A stretch of DNA of 60,247 bases. It comes from an uncultured Ruminococcus sp. GTDB taxonomy: Bacteria > Bacillota > Clostridia > Oscillospirales > Acutalibacteraceae. The notes beneath the pieces were generated by a model. It did not search any database. It was not told the DNA's origin and worked only from the letters and a program-made list of their open reading frames with translations. The stretch lies in assembly GCA_902785555.1 (NCBI GenBank), contig CACZZB010000006.1, positions 1-60,247 of the forward strand, written 5' to 3'. The translations under genes and the position numbers were made by a program. Shown here piece by piece: positions 50,638-58,850 of this stretch (position 1 is the stretch's first letter; each line of letters starts with the position of its first letter).

Positions 50638-51954
50638 ATGCCCAAAAAAGAAGATATACGCTGTTCTTTTTGCGGTAAGCCGCAGAATATTGTAGGCAAA
50701 ATGATACAGGGTGCGGGAGTATATATATGTGATGAGTGTGTGAAGCTTTGTATGTCGATAATAGAGCCGGACTTCGACACGAAAGTCACTGAAGAACCCG
50801 ATGAGGATTTTTTCAAGAATCTTGACAGACTTCCGAAGCCGCAGGAAATAAAAGAAAAGCTTGATGAATATGTTATCGGACAGGATGAAGCGAAAGTTTC
50901 GCTTGCCGTTTCGGTATATAATCATTACAAGAGAATAAATTATCCTGATGATGACGGAGTTGCACTCAATAAAAGCAATATATTGCTGCTTGGCCCCTCG
51001 GGCGTAGGCAAGACGCTTCTTGCACAGACCCTTGCAAAAATACTTGATGTACCTTTTGCAATAGCTGATGCGACTACTCTCACAGAAGCAGGATATGTCG
51101 GTGAAGACGTTGAAAATATACTTCTCCGTTTGATACAGGCGGCTGATTATGATATAAAACGAGCTGAACGTGGCATAATATACATTGATGAAATAGATAA
51201 GATAGCAAGAAAATCCGAAAACCCGTCAATAACCAGAGACGTAAGCGGTGAGGGTGTACAGCAGGCTTTGCTGAAAATAGTTGAAGGAACAGTTTCAAAT
51301 GTTCCCCCGCAGGGCGGAAGAAAACATCCTCAGCAGGAATTTATACAGATAAATACTTCAAATATCCTGTTTATATGCGGCGGTGCCTTTGACGGACTTG
51401 AAAAGACTGTCGAGAAAAGAATGGATTCGTCAAGTCTTGGCTTCAATGCCGAGATAAAGACCAAGACCGAGCTTGATACCACGAGCTGGATGTCTGATGT
51501 TATACCGCAGGACTTGGTGAAATTCGGACTTATACCCGAACTTGTCGGAAGACTGCCTGTTATAACGGCTCTTAACGGTCTTGATGAAAACGCTCTTGTC
51601 AGAATACTCAAAGAACCGAAGGATTCACTTGTCAAGCAGTATCAGAAACTGTTTGAGCTTGACGGAGTCGAACTTATATTCACTGATGAAGCACTTTCGG
51701 AGATAGCCAAAAAAGCTATTGAACGTCATACAGGTGCAAGAGGACTCCGTTCCATAATGGAGGATATACTCAAAAAACTCATGTATGAAGTGCCGTCAGA
51801 TGAAACTATCGTCAAAATTACGATAACACCTGATGTTGTCACGAAAAAAAGTGAGCCTGAATTTGAGCGTGCGGAAAATAAAAAAAGCATTATCAAGAAA
51901 CTTGCTTCCGAGAAATTTGCAGCGAAGAAAAATAATGCAAAAAAGAAAAAATAA
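50638..51954 (+). CDS. clpX: ATP-dependent Clp protease ATP-binding subunit ClpX
   Basis: 438 residues. The N-terminal zinc domain has CSFC (Cys9, Cys12) and CDEC (Cys31, Cys34). The AAA+ core has Walker A GPSGVGKT (119-126), Walker [10 protein letters not shown] (180-188), the pore loop GYVGEDVE, and sensor-2 region [12 protein letters not shown]. It unfolds substrates and feeds them to ClpP. The Lys-rich tail ([15 protein letters not shown]) is somewhat longer than in relatives. AAGGAG starts it. Confidence 0.97.
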   Translation: MPKKEDIRCSFCGKPQNIVGKMIQGAGVYICDECVKLCMSIIEPDFDTKVTEEPDEDFFKNLDRLPKPQEIKEKLDEYVIGQDEAKVSLAVSVYNHYKRINYPDDDGVALNKSNILLLGPSGVGKTLLAQTLAKILDVPFAIADATTLTEAGYVGEDVENILLRLIQAADYDIKRAERGIIYIDEIDKIARKSENPSITRDVSGEGVQQALLKIVEGTVSNVPPQGGRKHPQQEFIQINTSNILFICGGAFDGLEKTVEKRMDSSSLGFNAEIKTKTELDTTSWMSDVIPQDLVKFGLIPELVGRLPVITALNGLDENALVRILKEPKDSLVKQYQKLFELDGVELIFTDEALSEIAKKAIERHTGARGLRSIMEDILKKLMYEVPSDETIVKITITPDVVTKKSEPEFERAENKKSIIKKLASEKFAAKKNNAKKKK

Positions 51955-51962
51955 TTATAAAA

Positions 51963-51999
51963 AAGGCATGATTTTTACGAATCATGCCTTGATTTTTTT
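51963..51999. terminator. Bidirectional terminator, clpX / DMT transporter
   Basis: AAGGCATGATT (51963-51973) pairs with AATCATGCCTT (51980-51990), with T-runs on both strands; the 3' arm overlaps the end of the transporter gene. Confidence 0.87.
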
Positions 52000-52965
52000 G
52001 TAATTCACAAGAAACACTCCCGACGATACAAGCAGAAGTGAAATTATATTCGTGAAAGTAAAAATATTTTCATTAAGGAAAATCCCCGACCACATTGTTC
52101 CGAATATCGGTATGAATAAATTGAATACAGCAATTTTACTGACATTGTTATGAAATAACAGCATTGTCCAGAGCATGAAAGCTATTCCTGCCATGAATGA
52201 AAGATATAATAATATCAATACACATTCGATATTATAAAAAATCAGTTTTCCGCCAAATATCATTCCTGCTATTATAAGTGCAGTTCCCCCAATCATCAAC
52301 TGCCAGCCCGATATCTGAACAGGGTTTCTGTTGTCCGAAATTTTTTTGCTGACGATATTTCCGAAAGCTCCCGACAGATTTGAGAGTATCACAAGACCGT
52401 CACCGATAAAAGTGAACCCTCCCACATCTTCGCCCGAAAATGTTATCAGAACTATCCCCGAAATGCCCACAAGACAGCCGAGTATCTTTTTGACTGTGAG
52501 ATTATCCGATTTAAAGAAAATAGCTGATAGTATAACCGAACCGAAAGCCGATACAGATGTTAAAAGAGAGGATTTTGTTCCCGAAACGCTTGTCAGTCCG
52601 ATATACAGTAATAAGTATTGTAGAAATGTCTGAAAAAATCCAAGTATGCTGACAGGAAGAATATCTTTTTTATGCAGAAACATTTTTCGGGGATTCCTGA
52701 AAAGTCCTATGATTAGAACTATCAATCCGGCAATGGCGAATCTTGCACCGGCAAATATCAGTATGGAAGGTGTATCACTGCCTGATATACCGAAAAGCCG
52801 GTAGCCTATCTTGATAGCAGGAAATGCCGTTCCCCATAGTATTGTGCAGAGAAGGGCAATACCCGATACAAAAAATATGTTTGTCAGAAGCTTGTTTTTA
52901 ACTTCGCTCTCCACTCTCCACACTCCACTCTCAATTGAAGTTTTCAAGGAAATTATGCTCCTCAT
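51982..52965 (-). CDS. EamA/DMT-family transporter with repeat-derived N-terminus
   Basis: Up to 327 residues. It has ten membrane helices in two EamA halves; the first starts near FFVSGIALLCTILWGTAFPA and the second near AFGNIVSKKI. DMT proteins export amino acids, nucleosides or other metabolites; the substrate is unknown. The start is uncertain: ATG 52965 overlaps ttcA by 35 bp, and a GTG at 52914 within the heptad repeat is the alternative, giving about 310 residues. Residues about 11-21 (IESGVWRVESE) are encoded by the repeat at 52906-52937, so the repeat seems to have been built into the gene. Confidence 0.82.
   Translation of the reverse strand: MRSIISLKTSIESGVWRVESEVKNKLLTNIFFVSGIALLCTILWGTAFPAIKIGYRLFGISGSDTPSILIFAGARFAIAGLIVLIIGLFRNPRKMFLHKKDILPVSILGFFQTFLQYLLLYIGLTSVSGTKSSLLTSVSAFGSVILSAIFFKSDNLTVKKILGCLVGISGIVLITFSGEDVGGFTFIGDGLVILSNLSGAFGNIVSKKISDNRNPVQISGWQLMIGGTALIIAGMIFGGKLIFYNIECVLILLYLSFMAGIAFMLWTMLLFHNNVSKIAVFNLFIPIFGTMWSGIFLNENIFTFTNIISLLLVSSGVFLVNYKKIKA
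52900..52942. repeat. Heptad microrepeat, copy D (GAGAGTG type)
   Basis: On the minus strand: GAGAGTG GAGTGTG GAGAGTG GAGAGCG, preceded by AATT, with AACTTC and GAAGTT as inverted ends (52900-52905, 52937-52942). It overlaps the ttcA stop codon (52931-52933) and encodes the N-terminus of the DMT gene. Confidence 0.75.
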
Positions 52966-53755
52966 CTTCTTTATAATATCCGATTATGGTACTTAAATTG
53001 ACCCTCTCGACACTTCTGAATATATTTATGTCAACCTGTGGGTTGACCTTTTTCATTTCTTTGATAAGATTTTTTATCTCCTGACGCTTTGAAGTGCCCG
53101 TACCGTCAAGCATTGCATTTTTTTCCGTGAATCTGCACGCACACTGCAAAAACTCCAGATTATTATAGTTTCTCCATGAGATGATATCCTTTTCACGGAT
53201 ATAGTACATTGGTCTGATAAGCTCCATGCCTTCATAATTTGTGCTTTTTATTCTCGGCATCATGGTCTGTATCTGTGCTCCGTATAACATTCCCATTAAG
53301 ATAGTTTCAATGACATCATCAAAATGATGTCCCAAGGCTATTTTATTACAGCCCAATGACTGAGCATATTTGTACAAATGTCCTCTCCTCATCCTTGCAC
53401 AAAGGTAACAGGGATTTTTTTCTATATTCACAACCGAATCGAATATATCCGTTTCAAATATTTTTATGGGGATATCAAGTATTTCGGCATTTTCGATAAT
53501 TTTCTGACGGTTTTTTGGGGCATATCCCGGGTCCATTACGATAAATTCCATGTCAAAGGGATAATCTCCGTGTATCGAAAGTTCCTGCATAAGTTTCGCA
53601 AGAAGCATGGAATCCTTACCGCCAGATATGCAGACGGCTATTTTATCGCCCTGTGAAATAAGCTCATAATCCTTTATCGCACCTATGAATCGGTGAAAAA
53701 GAGTTTTCTTGTATTTCGTTATAATGCTGTGTTCGACAGCCTTTGATTTGTCCAT
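52931..53755 (-). CDS. ttcA: TtcA-like PP-loop tRNA thiolation protein
   Basis: 274 residues. The PP-loop is SGGKDSM (44-50). A CxxC in NPCYLCARMRRG (Cys116, Cys119) and a further CxC in FLQCACRF (Cys205, Cys207) fit the Fe-S cluster of TtcA/TtuA-type enzymes. HHFDDVIET is the conserved catalytic His/Asp motif. TtcA makes 2-thiocytidine at position 32 of some tRNAs; TtuA-like relatives thiolate position 54, so the exact site is not certain. It has its own promoter at 53780-53808 (-). Its stop codon falls in a heptad repeat. Confidence 0.8.
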   Translation of the reverse strand: MDKSKAVEHSIITKYKKTLFHRFIGAIKDYELISQGDKIAVCISGGKDSMLLAKLMQELSIHGDYPFDMEFIVMDPGYAPKNRQKIIENAEILDIPIKIFETDIFDSVVNIEKNPCYLCARMRRGHLYKYAQSLGCNKIALGHHFDDVIETILMGMLYGAQIQTMMPRIKSTNYEGMELIRPMYYIREKDIISWRNYNNLEFLQCACRFTEKNAMLDGTGTSKRQEIKNLIKEMKKVNPQVDINIFRSVERVNLSTIIGYYKEDEEHNFLENFN

Positions 53756-53779
53756 TTTAAAAAATCACCCCGAAAATGT

Positions 53780-53808
53780 ATTATATCATTAAAATATTAA
53801 GCTGTAAA
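53780..53808 (-). promoter_or_regulatory. ttcA promoter
   Basis: On the minus strand: TTTACA (53808-53803), 17-bp spacer, TATAAT (53785-53780). Confidence 0.75.
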
Positions 53809-53838
53809 GGAATATTTTTTGTATCATTAAAATATTAA
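53784..53838. repeat. Perfect 17-bp direct repeat in the ttcA/spoIIIAA gap
   Basis: TATCATTAAAATATTAA occurs at 53784-53800 and again at 53822-53838, 38 bp apart. The first copy overlaps the spacer and -10 of the ttcA promoter; the second lies 32 bp before the spoIIIAA start. Confidence 0.8.
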
Positions 53839-53869
53839 TAGAATATCAGAAACGAAAGGACAGTTTTAA

Positions 53870-54805
53870 ATGGCAGATACAAAAGCCTTTGACAGTGCGG
53901 TCGAAATTCTATCGGAGGATATAAGGGCGGTATTGAAAAATATCCCCGACAGCAAGAAGAATACCGTACAGGAAATACGCATACGGACAAACAAGCCTCT
54001 TGCACTTTCGGACGGTGCATCAACTGTATTCACGGATGATAAAGGGAAAATAATGTATACAATGAATGACAGGAATTTTATCGTATCTCAGAGAAGTATC
54101 TACGATACGTTCAGGAGATTATGTGATTATTCCGTATACAGCCGTCAGGATGAAATAAAAAACGGTTTCATAACCGTAAAGGGAGGTCACAGAGTAGGAC
54201 TTTGCGGAACGGCTGTTCTCACTGACGGAAAAATATCCGCACTCAATGATATTTCGTCAATGAATGTACGAATAGCAAGACAGATTTTCGGAGTATCGGA
54301 GGAAATCATAAATCATCTTTACCCATTTGACAGCGGTATATTGATAGCAGGTATGCCGTCAAGCGGTAAGACGACTCTTTTGAGGGACTTGGCAAGGAGT
54401 TTGTCAATGGGGATAGGCTGTCATATCATGAGAACGGCAGTCATAGACGAAAGAGGGGAACTGTCGGGGACATATTCGGGCAGTGCCTGTAATGATATGG
54501 GATTGAGTGATGTATTGAACGGTTATCCAAAAGGTGAGGGGATAATACACGCTGTAAGGGCGATGTCACCGCAGATAATAATTTGTGATGAGCTGGGGAC
54601 TTATGAAGACTGTCAGCTTGTTGCACAGGGATTCAATGCAGGTGCGACTGTAATTGCAAGCATACACGCAGGAAGCTATCAGGAGCTTCTCAGGAGAAAG
54701 CAGGCTGTTGAACTTCTGAAAACCGGTGCTTTCGGGCATATTGTCGTACTGTCATCTTCAAACAGTCCGTGCAGGATAGCTGAATTTATCAAAGTTGGGG
54801 AGTGA
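53870..54805 (+). CDS. spoIIIAA: Stage III sporulation protein AA
   Basis: 311 residues. It is a secretion-ATPase-like protein (GspE/PilT/FlhG-like NTPase): Walker A GMPSSGKT at 161-168, Walker B region IIICDELGTYED, and the preceding IRIRTNKPL motif. It probably powers the SpoIIIA-SpoIIQ channel between mother cell and forespore. GAAAGGACAG precedes the ATG. It is first of eight genes with the canonical AA-AH order; the operon is usually under sigma-E, and I cannot confirm a sigma-E promoter. Confidence 0.95.
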   Translation: MADTKAFDSAVEILSEDIRAVLKNIPDSKKNTVQEIRIRTNKPLALSDGASTVFTDDKGKIMYTMNDRNFIVSQRSIYDTFRRLCDYSVYSRQDEIKNGFITVKGGHRVGLCGTAVLTDGKISALNDISSMNVRIARQIFGVSEEIINHLYPFDSGILIAGMPSSGKTTLLRDLARSLSMGIGCHIMRTAVIDERGELSGTYSGSACNDMGLSDVLNGYPKGEGIIHAVRAMSPQIIICDELGTYEDCQLVAQGFNAGATVIASIHAGSYQELLRRKQAVELLKTGAFGHIVVLSSSNSPCRIAEFIKVGE

Positions 54806-54809
54806 AAAA

Positions 54810-55310
54810 ATGCTGAAATATATCGGGGGAATATTGATAATTATATGCGGTACTTTGGGGGGAATATATTTTTCACTGAGATTGAAAAAGAAATCGGAAT
54901 TTCTCGAACAGTATCTTATATTTCTGAATCGTGTCAGAACAATGATAGAATACGGAAATATGTCGGTCAGGGATATTTTCGGGGAACTGAAAAACATTTC
55001 CGTGATAGAGCCTGTTCTGACTGATACGGAGAAATTTCTTGATGACGGGGAAAATTTTGAAAATGCTTGGAAAATGTCTGTTGATAAGAATATGAAAGAG
55101 TTTGATAAATCTGATATTGAGATGATATATTTTTTCGGGAAGTCATTCGGAGTGACGGATAAAAACGGTGAGATATCAAAAATAGACCTTCATTCACAGA
55201 TGATAAAAGAACGGCTTGATACGCTGAAAAATGATATGGCGTCCAAAACAAGGATATACAGGATATTGGGAATGTTCGGAGGAGTGCTTGCGGCTGTAAT
55301 GATATGCTGA
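54810..55310 (+). CDS. spoIIIAB: Stage III sporulation protein AB
   Basis: 166 residues from ATG 54810 (GGGGAGTG just upstream). An N-terminal membrane helix (IGGILIIICGTLGGIYFSL) is followed by an alpha-helical GspF-like cytosolic region with FLIFLNRVRTM-type core (ILFLNRVRTMIEYGN here as YLIFLNRVRTMIEYGN) and a final C-terminal helix, YRILGMFGGVLAAVMIC. It is part of the SpoIIIA export-like complex. Confidence 0.92.
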   Translation: MLKYIGGILIIICGTLGGIYFSLRLKKKSEFLEQYLIFLNRVRTMIEYGNMSVRDIFGELKNISVIEPVLTDTEKFLDDGENFENAWKMSVDKNMKEFDKSDIEMIYFFGKSFGVTDKNGEISKIDLHSQMIKERLDTLKNDMASKTRIYRILGMFGGVLAAVMIC

Positions 55311-55327
55311 AAAGTCGGGGGAACTTT

Positions 55328-55522
55328 ATGAATGTTGATTTTATATTCAAGATAGCGGCTATCGGAATAATAGTTGCGGTATTGAGCCTGGTATTATCAA
55401 GGTCAGGCAGGGAAGAACAGGCTATGATGACAACGCTTTCGGGATTGATAGTAGTCTTGTTGATGCTTGTGCAGAAAATAGCTGATTTGTTCCATACAAT
55501 AGAAACACTTTTCGGGTTCTGA
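55328..55522 (+). CDS. spoIIIAC: Stage III sporulation protein AC
   Basis: 64 residues from ATG 55328, standard for SpoIIIAC. It has two membrane helices: IFKIAAIGIIVAVLSLVLS and ALLVVLLMLVQKIADLF-like (LIVVLLMLVQKIADLF). The linker SRSGREEQAMMTTLSG is conserved. It resembles small ring components of secretion systems. Eight bp separate it from spoIIIAD. Confidence 0.92.
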   Translation: MNVDFIFKIAAIGIIVAVLSLVLSRSGREEQAMMTTLSGLIVVLLMLVQKIADLFHTIETLFGF

Positions 55523-55529
55523 GAAAAAT

Positions 55530-55907
55530 ATGAATGAATTACTTCAAATATTCGGGATATCGCTTGCAAGTGTATTCTGTGCATTGGCACTTAAAAAATA
55601 TGCCCCCGAAACGTCCGTTTTGCTGATAATAACGGCAGGAGCTTTTATATTTATAAGAGTGCTTTCAAAATTATCGCCTGTGACAGAGCAGATAAACAGC
55701 CTTAATGTTTCGGGGGAATATACGGATATTCTTATAAAAAGTCTTGGTATATGTATGATATGTCAGTTTGTTTCGGATACCTGCAAGGATTGCGGTCAGG
55801 GGTCGCTTGCATCAAAAGTTGAACTTGCTTCAAAGACGGTTATTATAATAACAGCTCTGCCGCTGTTCAGAAATATTTTGAATACAGCAATGGATTTGAT
55901 GAAATGA
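55530..55907 (+). CDS. spoIIIAD: Stage III sporulation protein AD
   Basis: 125 residues, three or four membrane helices. The family core is ALKKYAPETSVLLIITAG, CMICQFVSDTCKDCGQGSLASKVELASKTVII and a C-terminal LPLFRNILN. It overlaps the next ATG by 4 bp (ATGA). Confidence 0.93.
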   Translation: MNELLQIFGISLASVFCALALKKYAPETSVLLIITAGAFIFIRVLSKLSPVTEQINSLNVSGEYTDILIKSLGICMICQFVSDTCKDCGQGSLASKVELASKTVIIITALPLFRNILNTAMDLMK

Positions 55908-56932
55908 ATGATAATGCGGAAATATTATTTGACAGCCTTCCTGTTGAAACAAAAAGAAGCCTGTCGGAAATAGGAATTACATCAGTTGACCTTGAACAGC
56001 TTTCGGGACTGGATTTCGGGAGAGTATTTGAAAAGATATTTTCACTTTTCGGTGAAAACAGTCATACGGCATTCACCGGAATGTCGGTCTGTCTTGGAAT
56101 AATGGTCTTGTGTTCCGTTACCGAGGGAGCAAATATAAATCTGACTGATAAAAAACTTGGCAGTGTATCCAATGCAGTTGCGACAATGTGTATCTGTACA
56201 GCGATAATAATTCCTCTGTGCACGACTGTTTCAAGAGCTGTTGATATACTGAACGGAATATCGGGATTTATGCTCCTGTTAGTGCCGATAATGGCAGGTC
56301 TTATAATTTCTTCGGGTCATCAGGTGACCGGAACTTCATACTATACGATAATGATGACGGCAGGAAATGCCGTTTCGGCTGTCAGTGCAAGATTGGTGTC
56401 GCCTTTGATGAATGTCTTTCTTGCACTCACGATAACCTCGTCACTCTCTCAGAAGATGAATCTTTCATCACTGTGCGAAAGCGTGTATAAATTCGCCAAA
56501 TGGTCGCTGACATTTGTAATGTCTATATTTACAGCGGTCTTGTCATTGCAGACTATAATGAGTTCATCAATGGATAATGTCAGCAAAAAAGCACTCCGAT
56601 TTGCGATCAGTTCATTTGTACCTGTTGTCGGAGGAGCATTGGGAGAGGCTCTGAATACATTCAACGGAAGTATTGAGCTTCTGAAATCGGGTGCAGGAGT
56701 ATTTGTCATCATAGCGAGTGCTTTTATAATACTTCCCGTTGCATTTGAATGTATCGTGTGGCAGTTTTCAATGTTCCTGCTGTCATCGGCAGGGGATATC
56801 ATGGGGCTTGCTTCAATGACGAAGATATTCAAAAGTGTTTCAAAGGCGATTGCAATGATGACGGGGCTATTGTTCTGTGTACTTGCGGTAGTGGTGATAT
56901 CAACGGGCATGATACTGCTGATAGGAAGATGA
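55904..56932 (+). CDS. spoIIIAE: Stage III sporulation protein AE
   Basis: 342 residues. It is a multi-helix membrane protein with the conserved LLLVPIMAGLIISSGH, SVYKFAKWSLTFVMSIFTAVLSLQ and SSFVPVVGGALGEALNT segments. Many SpoIIIAE proteins have a cleavable signal sequence; here the N-terminal ~50 residues are soluble (FDSLPVETKRSLSEIG) and no signal is seen. It is slightly shorter than the Bacillus protein. It is a channel-complex component. Confidence 0.94.
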   Translation: MNDNAEILFDSLPVETKRSLSEIGITSVDLEQLSGLDFGRVFEKIFSLFGENSHTAFTGMSVCLGIMVLCSVTEGANINLTDKKLGSVSNAVATMCICTAIIIPLCTTVSRAVDILNGISGFMLLLVPIMAGLIISSGHQVTGTSYYTIMMTAGNAVSAVSARLVSPLMNVFLALTITSSLSQKMNLSSLCESVYKFAKWSLTFVMSIFTAVLSLQTIMSSSMDNVSKKALRFAISSFVPVVGGALGEALNTFNGSIELLKSGAGVFVIIASAFIILPVAFECIVWQFSMFLLSSAGDIMGLASMTKIFKSVSKAIAMMTGLLFCVLAVVVISTGMILLIGR

Positions 56933-56936
56933 TATA

Positions 56937-57401
56937 ATGGACAGTGTAACACAGTGGGCAGGCGGTATATGTATAAGCTGTGTGATAGTTTGCATCGTCG
57001 AGATGCTTATATCGGATACGGCTCTTGAAAAGACTGTAAGATATGTTTTGGGAGCATTCATGCTGTGTGCGGTGATAGTGCCTGTCGGGGGCTTTCTGAG
57101 GGAAATTTCCTTTGAGCTTGGAGATATCGGGGAAATATCGGATGATATCCCCGAAGATATTGAAAATGAAAGAATAGAATACTTAAAGAATGAGATAAAG
57201 AAAATGATTGTGAAGAATCTGGGGGATGAAAATATTTTTCCAAAAGAAGTTTGTGTGAATATGGATATTGACGAAGATAACTGCATATCTATAATAACAG
57301 CAGATATTTTGCTTGAAAAAGATGATATCCATAAATCACAGAAAGTCAGAAATATATTGAATGACTTGGGGATAGGGTGTAATATAAGCGTTTTGGAATA
57401 G
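56937..57401 (+). CDS. spoIIIAF: Stage III sporulation protein AF
   Basis: 154 residues. Two N-terminal membrane helices (WAGGICISCVIVCIVEML and YVLGAFMLCAVIVPVGGF) are followed by a soluble RBM-like domain. It begins 4 bp after spoIIIAE. The C-terminal IRTYD/RBM fold is weakly conserved but the position in the operon makes the call firm. Confidence 0.9.
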   Translation: MDSVTQWAGGICISCVIVCIVEMLISDTALEKTVRYVLGAFMLCAVIVPVGGFLREISFELGDIGEISDDIPEDIENERIEYLKNEIKKMIVKNLGDENIFPKEVCVNMDIDEDNCISIITADILLEKDDIHKSQKVRNILNDLGIGCNISVLE

Positions 57402-57411
57402 GTGAATTGCC

Positions 57412-57942
57412 ATGCAGGATATTTTTAAAAAAGAGAATATACTGAAATTGTCGGTGATAGTAGGGATAGCAGGAATAATGCTGATATTTTTTTCGACGGT
57501 GTTCGGAGGAAACGGGCAGAATAAAGATACATTTGCGGAAGTATCTGACAGTGAAACGGATACTCTCACAGAATACAGACAGGAATTGTGTGATGAATTG
57601 GGGAATATGCTTGCAAGTATAGAGGGAGTCGGCAAGACTAAAATAATGCTGACACTTGACGGGACTGTCAGGAATATATATGCGACTGACAATGACATTC
57701 AGCAGAGAGAAACATCGGCTGATAAACAGAGCAATGAAAAACAGTCATGTATAGTGATAAGACAGAATGACGGTTCGGAAAAGGCTTTGACGGTAGGACA
57801 GCTGATGCCGAAGATAAAAGGAGTACTTATAGTATGTGAAGGAGGAGATGACAGTGAGATATGCGAAAGAGTATCGGAAGCGGTATCGGCAGCACTTGAT
57901 GTCAATAAAGCACATATATGCGTAACTAAAATGAATACATGA
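57412..57942 (+). CDS. spoIIIAG: Stage III sporulation protein AG
   Basis: 176 residues. One N-terminal membrane helix (LSVIVGIAGIMLIFFSTVF) and a ring-building domain with YRQELCDELGNMLASIEGVGKTKIMLTLDG and IKGVLIVCEGGDDSEICERVSEAVSAALDV, the SpoIIIAG/EscJ-like fold. It assembles into a large ring in the intermembrane space. GGTGAATTGCC lies before the ATG. Confidence 0.94.
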   Translation: MQDIFKKENILKLSVIVGIAGIMLIFFSTVFGGNGQNKDTFAEVSDSETDTLTEYRQELCDELGNMLASIEGVGKTKIMLTLDGTVRNIYATDNDIQQRETSADKQSNEKQSCIVIRQNDGSEKALTVGQLMPKIKGVLIVCEGGDDSEICERVSEAVSAALDVNKAHICVTKMNT

Positions 57943-57960
57943 TACGGGGGAGAGCTATAC

Positions 57961-58608
57961 ATGACATTCGGAAAAAGACAATTGGTAATAGCGGCAATGG
58001 TGACGGCACTCGGAACGGCAGTATATCTTAACTGGCAGTTTTCGGGAGTAGAGCCTGTCAGTGTCAATGACACTCCGTCAAGCATTTCGACTTCAAAACA
58101 GCTCGGTCAGACTACTTATGTAAATACGGAGGTTTCAAATGCCGAGTCATCAAAAAAGCCCGAAAGCTCCAAAACGGAGAATTCCAAGAATGAAAAGGAA
58201 ACGCAGTCAAGTAAAGTAAAACAGACTGTTTCGGAGAGTAAAAGCTCACTGACGAAGGAACAGCAGGAATATTTTTCATCCGAGAGGGCTAAACGAAGTC
58301 AGTCGCAGGATAAGGCAACGGAGGCACTTGAAGATATAATAGAATCGGCATCAAGTTCCGAAACGGCTAAAAAGGATGCAATGAAGATAGCGGAAAAATT
58401 GGCTGCAAATATCAAGGCTGAGAGCGATATTGAATCCGAGATAAAGACAAAAGGCTTTGCGGAATGTCTTGTTTCGATAAATAATAATAACTGTACGGTG
58501 ATAGTTGCAAAAGGCAATCTTAATGAAGCAACGGCTATAACCGTCAAGGATATAGTTTACCGTCATGCGAATATAGACTTTGACAAGATAACAGTTACAG
58601 AAATATGA
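57961..58608 (+). CDS. spoIIIAH: Stage III sporulation protein AH
   Basis: 215 residues. One N-terminal membrane helix (LVIAAMVTALGTAVYLNWQF) is followed by a Ser/Lys/Glu-rich linker of about 65 residues, then the YscJ/FliF-like domain with RSQSQDKATEALEDI and KGFAECLVSINNNNCTVIV. It normally binds SpoIIQ of the forespore; SpoIIQ is not in this window. GGGGGAG precedes the ATG. It is last in the operon. Confidence 0.94.
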   Translation: MTFGKRQLVIAAMVTALGTAVYLNWQFSGVEPVSVNDTPSSISTSKQLGQTTYVNTEVSNAESSKKPESSKTENSKNEKETQSSKVKQTVSESKSSLTKEQQEYFSSERAKRSQSQDKATEALEDIIESASSSETAKKDAMKIAEKLAANIKAESDIESEIKTKGFAECLVSINNNNCTVIVAKGNLNEATAITVKDIVYRHANIDFDKITVTEI

Positions 58609-58644
58609 AAAAAATTTAATATTTCCATTCGGAAAATTTCTTTA

Positions 58645-58676
58645 AAAGCACTAAAATCTCGATTTAGTGCTTTTTG
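58645..58676 (+). terminator. Terminator after spoIIIA operon
   Basis: AAAGCACTAAA (58645-58655) pairs with TTTAGTGCTTT (58663-58673), then TT. Confidence 0.87.
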
Positions 58677-58703
58677 TCATTTTTGTACAAAGATTATTTG
58701 ACG

Positions 58704-58730
58704 AAAATATTACATGACTGTAAATATTTT
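58704..58730. other. A/T-rich inverted repeat
   Basis: AAAATATTACA-TGAC-TGTAAATATTTT, 11 bp with one bulged A. It lies about 55 bp before the -35 of the protease gene, and could be an operator; I see no matching copy elsewhere in the window. Confidence 0.4.
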
Positions 58731-58782
58731 ACAATAGTTTATTAACAAAACTGTAATAAACAACGAAAAAATATTATACACC

Positions 58783-58810
58783 TTGAAATTTTTGGATAAT
58801 GTCTTATAAT
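58783..58810 (+). promoter_or_regulatory. Promoter of C39-like protease gene
   Basis: TTGAAA (58783-58788), 16-bp spacer, TATAAT (58805-58810). Confidence 0.75.
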
Positions 58811-58850
58811 AGAAGTATACAAATAAATATTTTGATTGGAGGTCTTTAAA

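Noticed and set aside
50107..50925. 272-residue reading frame on the minus strand
   Set aside because: Antisense to the highly conserved clpP and clpX genes, with no ribosome site or recognisable motifs.
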